This document shows, piece by piece, positions 57,785 to 64,000 of a stretch of 64,000 nucleotides of DNA; the stretch's first letter is position 1, and each line of letters starts with the position of its first letter. This stretch comes from Gamsiella multidivaricata (taxonomy: Eukaryota; Mortierellomycota; Mortierellomycetes; Mortierellales; Mortierellaceae). The position numbers and the translations under genes were made by a program. The notes beneath the pieces are model-generated. The model was not told where the DNA came from and did not search any database. It saw only the letters and a program-made list of their open reading frames with translations. The stretch is taken from the NCBI RefSeq assembly GCF_025024155.1, contig NW_026251801.1:1-64000 (forward strand), read 5' to 3'.

Positions 57785-58482
57785 ATGCCTGCCACTATCG
57801 TTAAAGTCCCAGCTATTGAGAACTTCCACGAGATTGTAAACAAGACTGTCGAGGAGCACAAGGGCCAGGACGTCTACATTTACTTTTACGCCTCCATTGA
57901 TCCTGCCACCGGAAAGTCCTGGTGCCCCGACTGCGTCACTGGCATGTCTTGCTCCCCAATGGTTTCGTTACTTCTCGCATTCGTTGTAAGGATCGCAGCT
58001 AACCAATGGCTTATCTCAATCAATACATTGTTATGTTAGCTGGCCCGATCGTCGAGGAACGCTTCTCCAAGCTCGATAATGTTGTCTTTGTAGATACACC
58101 CGTTGGAGATCGTCCCACGTATGTCTTTGATTGATTATCGTTCGCAGTGGCATTTAGTTACTTTTGTTCAATTGAGAGACCATGAAGACTCATAATATCT
58201 GTTCGTTGTTCTCATTTTTTAAGATGGAAGGATCCCAACCACCCTTTGCGCCACGACAAGGTGATCAAGATCACTGCTGTTCCTACTCTTGTCCATTGGA
58301 ACACGGTAAGTTACAATAACATTGCGTCTCGTTGTGATGTACCCTTCGCGTTTTATCACGGGCAATAGCATTAAGGCGTTGCATCTAATTGACATTTTTT
58401 TGTTTCTTATTAGAAATCACAGCTCGTTGAGACCGATTGCGAGGATCTTACCAAGTTGGACCAGTTCTTGAAGCGCTCCTGA
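57785..58482 (+). CDS. TXNDC17-like thioredoxin-fold protein
   Basis: Cytosolic thioredoxin-related protein of 14 kDa (TRP14 family), reducing small disulfide substrates. Exons 57785-57941, 58040-58118, 58224-58305 and 58414-58482 give 128 residues, the family's usual length. The active site WCPDC lies in GKSWCPDCVTAGPIVEE, with both cysteines present. VGDRPTWKDPNHPLRHD and ITAVPTLVHWNT (the cis-Pro) follow, ending QFLKRS. The first intron only keeps frame if it begins at GCATGT after CACTG, that is, a GC-AG intron. The gene lies 246 bp after Jip5 in the same direction. Confidence 0.92.
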
Positions 58483-58717
58483 GCGGTGTCGTATACATAT
58501 ATACATAGTCCAATGCTTTATACAGTTATACAATCGTTTTGCCAGCATCGTGCAGGTCGTCACTGAACGATTGTTGGATCGATATGAAAGAGTAACCCTT
58601 AAGGATAAACTCTCATCTTTGCACCGCACATTTTCCTGCCATTAAAATCGTGCCACCAAATTATTATTAGCGGGCTCCAGTGCGCTTCGATTGAACTCCC
58701 TCTTTTGATCAAAAACC
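58483..58717. other. Short intergenic region before the eS24 gene
   Basis: 3' UTR of the thioredoxin-like gene and promoter of the ribosomal protein gene. Nothing else seen. Confidence 0.5.
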
Positions 58718-60331
58718 ATGGCAAGTCTCTCAAAGAAGGGATTGGCAGTCACAACATACATCCTCAGCAATGGATCCGACCAACAAAAAGCCCAAGGGAG
58801 GCATCCATCCAACGGCATATCAGTCTATCATCAATGCTTGGGAGAAGCTGCATATCCCCGCAACCATGACTGAAGTGGCCCATGGACAGGATCTGGATTT
58901 TATTGTGTCTGGCATCCGGAACGATTCTTGGCATAGCTCCATTGTGCGATGAGTTGATGCAACTCTGGACTGGCTTGAAGAATACTCTATTAGAAGTACA
59001 GTAGGAACGAAGGATCGGCAGCTGCACAACGGAAAAGTCGCGGGAGACACTACTTGCAACTCGACATAGCATGGACAGAACGATCGCAAGAAGAGGCGAC
59101 CCATCGTGTCTGCGCTGCAGCAACGACTTTTTATTCGAGGAACGAATGACTGACCGTTATTCATGTCCTCTTTCTTCGGTTGCATCTTTTTAGGCTGATT
59201 CCACTGCTACCATCAGAACCCGCAAGTTCTTGACCAACCGCCTCTTGGCCAGAAAGCAAATGGTAAGGAGAATCAGGATGTTCAGTGTCAGCATAAAGAG
59301 CAGGATACAGAGCGCTTGATCGTCAGGAGAGGCTGATCGCACTTGTGTGGATTGCCTCGAAACACTCTGGTCATCAGATTCAACGAGAGACAGAAGAAAG
59401 GTCGAACCCATCGTCGATCGCGTGTACACCTTTCAGCGAGATCTGGCAGCTCGACAATGTTTTATTATTATTATTGCACGGAATTGACCACTGTCAGCTC
59501 TCTTTCTTTCTCTTTTTTTTTCTGCGCACCGCACTATGTTGATATTAGGTCGTGGATATCATCCACCCTGCCCGTGCCAACATCTCCAAGGATGAGCTCC
59601 GCGAGAAGCTCGCCAAGATGTACAAGGTCGACAAGGAGGTTGTCTTCGTCTTTGGCTTCCGCACCCAGTTCGGTGGTGGAAAGTCCACTGGCTTTGCTTT
59701 GATCTACGACAACTTGGAGTCTGCCAAGAAGTTCGAGCCCAAGTACCGCCTCGTTCGTGTACGTATTCTCTTCGCCTTCTCGGCAATTGCACAACTCGTG
59801 AACCGGTGAATCATTTGTATTCAAAAACAACAGGATAACAGCACAGTTGAAAGTATTACCAGGAGATCGACAAAAGCATCAGGACTTGGAATAATAACTG
59901 GCAACTATGGATGAATATGCATCCACTGTTTCCTCATGTGGATCGACAGGATATCTTTTTGGAAAAGGCCAGCAATGTTTGCGACATTAAGGCAGTTGAG
60001 TGACATCCGGACAATCTACGCTGCAACGGCTTTAACATCTTGGATCAATCATTGCTTGTCATTTCACCAGCATGAAAAGAGAGAGCATTATGGCTGGATA
60101 TATCAATAATTCGGCGGATTCGTGGCGAAGCTGGGTGATCAAACCGTTCATAAGGAGATCTTTTGATTCGCGTCCTAATTGAATGTCTCTGTTATTGGAT
60201 GATAATACAATATATAGCACGGTCTTATGGAGATCAAGAAGGCTTCCCGCAAGCAGCGCAAGGAGCGCAAGAACCGCAGCAAGAAGCTCCGTGGCACCAA
60301 GAAGGCCAAGGCTGCCGTTGCCAAGAAGTAA
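58718..60331 (+). CDS. RPS24: 40S ribosomal protein eS24
   Basis: Small-subunit structural protein. Exons 58718-58720 (ATG alone), 59194-59262, 59549-59758 and 60218-60331 give 131 residues, the normal length. Hallmarks: [65 protein letters not shown] and the basic C-terminus [21 protein letters not shown]. The first intron starts GCAAGT right after the ATG (GC-AG, 473 bp); introns next to the start codon are common in fungal ribosomal protein genes. No clear C/D snoRNA boxes were found in it. Confidence 0.95.
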
Positions 60332-61809
60332 ACGTCGTATCGTTAGACCTCTTCATAGTATACGCGTTTCACATCTTGAAAAGAATTATTTGACGTTCAG
60401 CTCAGTGAAAAATAACAATACTCCTCGTATCCCAGCTCGCATTGTGTGTTTGTTGCAATGGTTGCCATGGCTTTAGTGTGCAAATGTGTATGGATCGGGT
60501 GGGCCAATGTCATTATCCACGGATCTACAATTTTATACTCGCTGCACGCGATATGGACCCAGCTTCCTTGAGGGCCTCCTACAGGAACGAGCGGTTGACG
60601 CTAAATGATTGTGACAGGTTTGTGTCCTGGTGCTTCGCCCTGGCCCTGCCCAGACTCTGGCTTTACTCGAGCCTGCAATGTTGGCCTCCACTTCTGCCGC
60701 GGTAATGATATGCGGGGCAAGATAACCCCAGGTTCAGTCAAACCTAGATACAGGGGTGACACGGGCAAAGAGCAATTGATGTTCACTCTGTGTTGTGGAG
60801 AGTTACGGAATCGACGGAATGTGTCCTCCAGACTTCCGTCCTTTTGGCTAGGAGTGATAGAGTATCCCCCATGGTTCTTCGGAAGAAGGAAAGGCTCCTT
60901 GTTCTCTTCAAGAGCATAATGCGTTGTGTGCTACAAAAGGCGGGAAAGTATTGAAGCGGGTGAACATGTTAAGGGGTAGCTTATCTGTCTCGATTTGGTA
61001 AAAAAAAAAAAAAGAAACAGTGAAATAACAAATGGCTCTCGAGCACCGTCCTCGAAACTACTCCTCCTTGACCTGCGTCCCTCTTTGATCGACTCATAGT
61101 CTTCTCATTCACCTACCCTTCATTGCAAGCTGTCGTGGAAGCAGCTCCTTTTTATTCCTTCTTATTTCCTTCTCTCTGTCGCTCACCCTCCTCCGCTTCT
61201 TCTTCTTATTCCTTTCTTATCTGGACTCTGATCCTGTCCTTATCTTTTCTACAAGGCGCAAGGTGAATTCCGATGGCTCGAAACACGCCTTTTGCCGCTT
61301 CGAACACCACAACCACAGCTCAACTGCACCACCTCCAATCCGACTGAATTGACATGCATGCGATCATGCAGTCGTTATCTCGCTCCATGGCTTTGTCCAT
61401 CAACTATCGTTCCCGGCTCAGCTTTTGGTCACATCTGACTCACAAAGGCGTTTATTCGTTTCCCAACCATAGGAACCCCTTTGCCACCAAATTCATATAT
61501 AGGCCTGCAGCAAAGGACTAGAATTATCTTGACGACAACAGGACCCCATATAACATCCACCGATACCGATATCTACACTTGCATCAGCGCAGCCATTACA
61601 AATCATCTGTTGTAGCAGAACGAACAGGATCAACTTTATTATCAACTTGAAAAAAAAAGAGCGGATCTGCGCACAAATACGGACACTAGCCCAGCTACAA
61701 CTTTTTTTTGGTTCGCCAGATTTCTCACGACATCGCATCATTCCTCAACCCAAATAACGCTCGACTGTACACTCAGCTCACAATACAAACATACACAACA
61801 CAAAAAAGT
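60332..61809. other. Intergenic region before the mitochondrial carrier gene
   Basis: 3' UTR of eS24, then non-coding sequence. A CT-rich stretch at 61130-61240 looks like the carrier gene's promoter, and A-rich sequence follows at 61650-61660. No gene supported. Confidence 0.5.
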
Positions 61810-63952
61810 ATGGCTGACCACTCGTTGAGCCGGATATCCGTCGCGGTGTCGCCAATTGTACCCCCACAATCACCTACTGCATCATTATCAGCAGTACAAC
61901 AGGTCACTGCAGCAGATGTTTCAAATAGCGCAGGGCCCACCCAACCTTCTCCAGCGCAACGCATGATCTCCGCCTGTGCTGGCTCCCTATTGACATCTCT
62001 CCTTGGTAAGTCAATTGAGGATTACCCCCCCTCCCCCCTCCCCCCCCCCCCCCCTCCATCACTGCTTGGTTCTTGATATCAATGGTCTTTTTCACTTCGC
62101 CTTTTTAAGGTTGAATACTAATACTCAAGTTCCTTGCTTCATTTTCAAACAGTTACGCCGCTGGATGTGGTCAAGACAAGGCTCCAATCACAAACAGTCG
62201 TGGCTACACCAACGTGTGCCGTGCCATTCACTTATACCAGCAACGCGTCTGCATACGAGAAGCTGTGCACCTGCTGTCGCGAAGTCTTCTTTGCGCCCGA
62301 ACCTCGACGAACAGCCACAGCAGCGATCCGACAGAACATCGCCAACATACTTTCAGGAGCGATCTCAAAGGACAGACCATCACAACCCCCGCCACCATTC
62401 TATCGCCACAGTAATACACCACATGATCCCCACAGCCATCATAACCACCGCCATATCCGAGGCAAGGATGCAGGATGTGGGCCGAGCATCCTTCAGCAGC
62501 ACCAGGAGGGTACGGTTGTGGGGATGAAGGCTACGCCAGCACAGCAACGACGACTGGAGCAGTTGGCGGCAAATTGTATAGAGAACAACCATGCGAGCAA
62601 GGCGGGGCAAGAACGGCGCTTTCATGGAACGTGGGATGGAATGAAGAAGATTGTACGGTACGAGGGTGCGACTTCGTTATGGAGGGGGCTTTCTCCGACA
62701 GTGGCAATGTCGATCCCGGCGACGGTAATTTATTTTGTGGGGTATGATTATCTGAAGGATGTGTTGTCAGAAACGGCGAGGAAGGCGTCACCGGGCTCGT
62801 TGTTGGGGCAGACGCTTGTTTTCGAGTACGGCGGTTCGCTTGCACCACTGGTCGCTGGAGCATTTGCACGGAGTAAGTTGTTACAAAAACGTCTGTTTTA
62901 TCCTGTTGTGTTTCTGTGCGGCAAGAAAAACTTTCTAATGTTGTCTCTGGTCTTTTCGTCGAGTAGCTGTAGCAGCGACGGTGATTTCGCCACTGGAGCT
63001 ATTCAGGACAAGGATGCAGAGCGTCCACACGGATACAAAGGGGAACTCGGGCTTATTCAGGGGCGTATCGCAAGGAATTGTGGCGATGGTGCGATCAGAA
63101 GGCGTACTTTCACTATGGCGAGGGCTGGCACCAACTCTCTGGCGTGATGTTCCCTTCAGTGGTAAGTCGACGGCTTCTTTTCATGTCGGCCTTTGTTGAC
63201 GGCGTGTGTCGGCTCTTTTTGCTTTTTTTTTTTGCTTTTTTTTTTTCTTTTTTTCGCATTGACTAACGCGTGGTAATTACGTCCGATTTCGCTATATTTG
63301 CGTAGCGCTATACTGGATGGGCTACGAGAATATCAAGAAGCGCCTGGTAGTATGGAGTAACAATCATTCCCAAGTACCATTGAATGAATTCGAGATTGCA
63401 TTCTCCAGTGGTGCTCTCTCTGGCATGGTAAGCAATCTGTATTCAGTTTTACACTGGCTTTTGTTGAGAGTGTGCTTGGTTTAATTGCGCGAACCTTTCT
63501 TTTTTCTACCTTGTACTCACCCATCTACTCCTTCTTTATTACCGCCTCGTGTGCGTTAGATCGCAGCAACGTTGACAACGCCATTCGATGTGGCCAAGAC
63601 CCGCCGCCAGGTGGATTTGATGCAGCCTGTTCACACAAAGATAGGGTCACTGATGCGGGCAATCGTACAGGAAGAAGGCTACCGTGGACTCTGGCGCGGT
63701 CTGACGGCTCGGGTGGCCAAGGTCGCACCAAGCTGTGCGATTATGATCTCAAGCTATGAGATCGGAAAGAAGGCCCTTTCGGAGCAATGGTGGGGACTCG
63801 GATCGTCGTCTGATGGAAAAAATGGGAGTAGTGGGAGCAGTGGGAACGCGAAGGTCGTAGGAAGCGGGGGTGCGACAGGAGCGGATGATCGGTTAGTGTT
63901 GATGCGTGTTGCTGCTACTGCTGCAGGCGTCAGTGCCGCTGCTGCTTCATAA
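61810..63952 (+). CDS. MTM1: Mitochondrial carrier, SLC25A39/40 (Mtm1)-like
   Basis: Inner-membrane carrier; this subfamily imports glutathione and affects Mn-SOD and Fe-S assembly. Exons 61810-62005, 62153-62872, 62967-63161, 63306-63427 and 63560-63952 give 541 residues. Three carrier repeats carry the signature motifs [18 protein letters not shown] and [11 protein letters not shown]. Each is followed by a second-helix motif ([48 protein letters not shown]). The long first loop has CTCCREVFF, the Cys-containing segment characteristic of SLC25A39/40. Longer than yeast Mtm1 because of an His/Pro-rich loop 1 insertion and a Gly/Ser-rich C-terminus. Ends just inside the window. Confidence 0.92.
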
Positions 63953-64000
63953 AGAACGATATTAAGAGGCTCGTCTAGTATTTGACCATGAATGTTGCAC

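Noticed and set aside
58721..59193. snoRNA in the first eS24 intron
   Set aside because: Only imperfect C-box-like GATGA words; no matching D box or terminal stem.

Overview
The window looks like nuclear DNA of a filamentous fungus, most likely an early-diverging (Mucoromycota, Mortierella-like) species. This is inferred from short GT-AG introns, fungal-type genes (Sho1, Iks1, Jip5), a Crinkler-like protein, and pogo and PIF/Harbinger transposons. No taxon-specific marker such as rRNA is present. All gene models below were spliced by hand from reading frame, splice sites and family resemblance.

Layout. 0.1-4.9 kb: FG-repeat nucleoporin-like gene, cut at its 5' end. 5.7-7.9 kb: a decayed copy of a Dicer-like element. 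8.1-9.4 kb: unrecognised acidic protein. 10.4-11.6 kb: Crinkler-like protein with a PD-(D/E)XK nuclease-type domain. 11.86-14.97 kb: an apparently complete pogo-type DNA transposon with 148-bp terminal inverted repeats and a TA target duplication. 15.5-16.3 kb: dispersed repeat with a tRNA-like core. 17-34.4 kb is a conventional gene block: an OSGIN-like FAD/NAD(P)-binding protein, a WD-type fungal protein, Sho1 osmosensor, Iks1-like kinase and a small Ser/Thr/Met-rich protein.

35.3-55.2 kb is the outstanding structure: an inverted repeat with two arms of about 8.13 kb (35325-43457 and 47082-55214) around a 3.6-kb spacer. The arms appear identical except for one base in a C/G homopolymer and about three substitutions in the outermost 250 bp. 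Each arm carries a Dicer-like gene pointing toward the centre. The helicase part is spliceable but has lost its key ATPase motifs, the DUF283/PAZ/most-of-RNase IIIa part is missing, and RNase IIIb keeps its acidic catalytic residues but is frame-broken. Each arm also carries a second RNase III fragment, a casein-kinase-like fragment and an unknown ORF. The spacer holds a frameshifted PIF/Harbinger transposase whose start codon abuts the inner breakpoint. A third, older Dicer-like copy lies at 5.7-7.9 kb.

55.9-64 kb returns to conserved housekeeping genes on the + strand: Jip5/WDR55 (ribosome biogenesis), a TXNDC17-like thioredoxin, ribosomal protein eS24 and an SLC25A39/40 (Mtm1)-like mitochondrial carrier. 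Three introns are best read as GC-AG, and two genes have a first coding exon consisting of only the ATG. The most interesting hypothesis is that the palindrome would yield a long hairpin RNA derived from a Dicer-like gene if transcription reads through the spacer.
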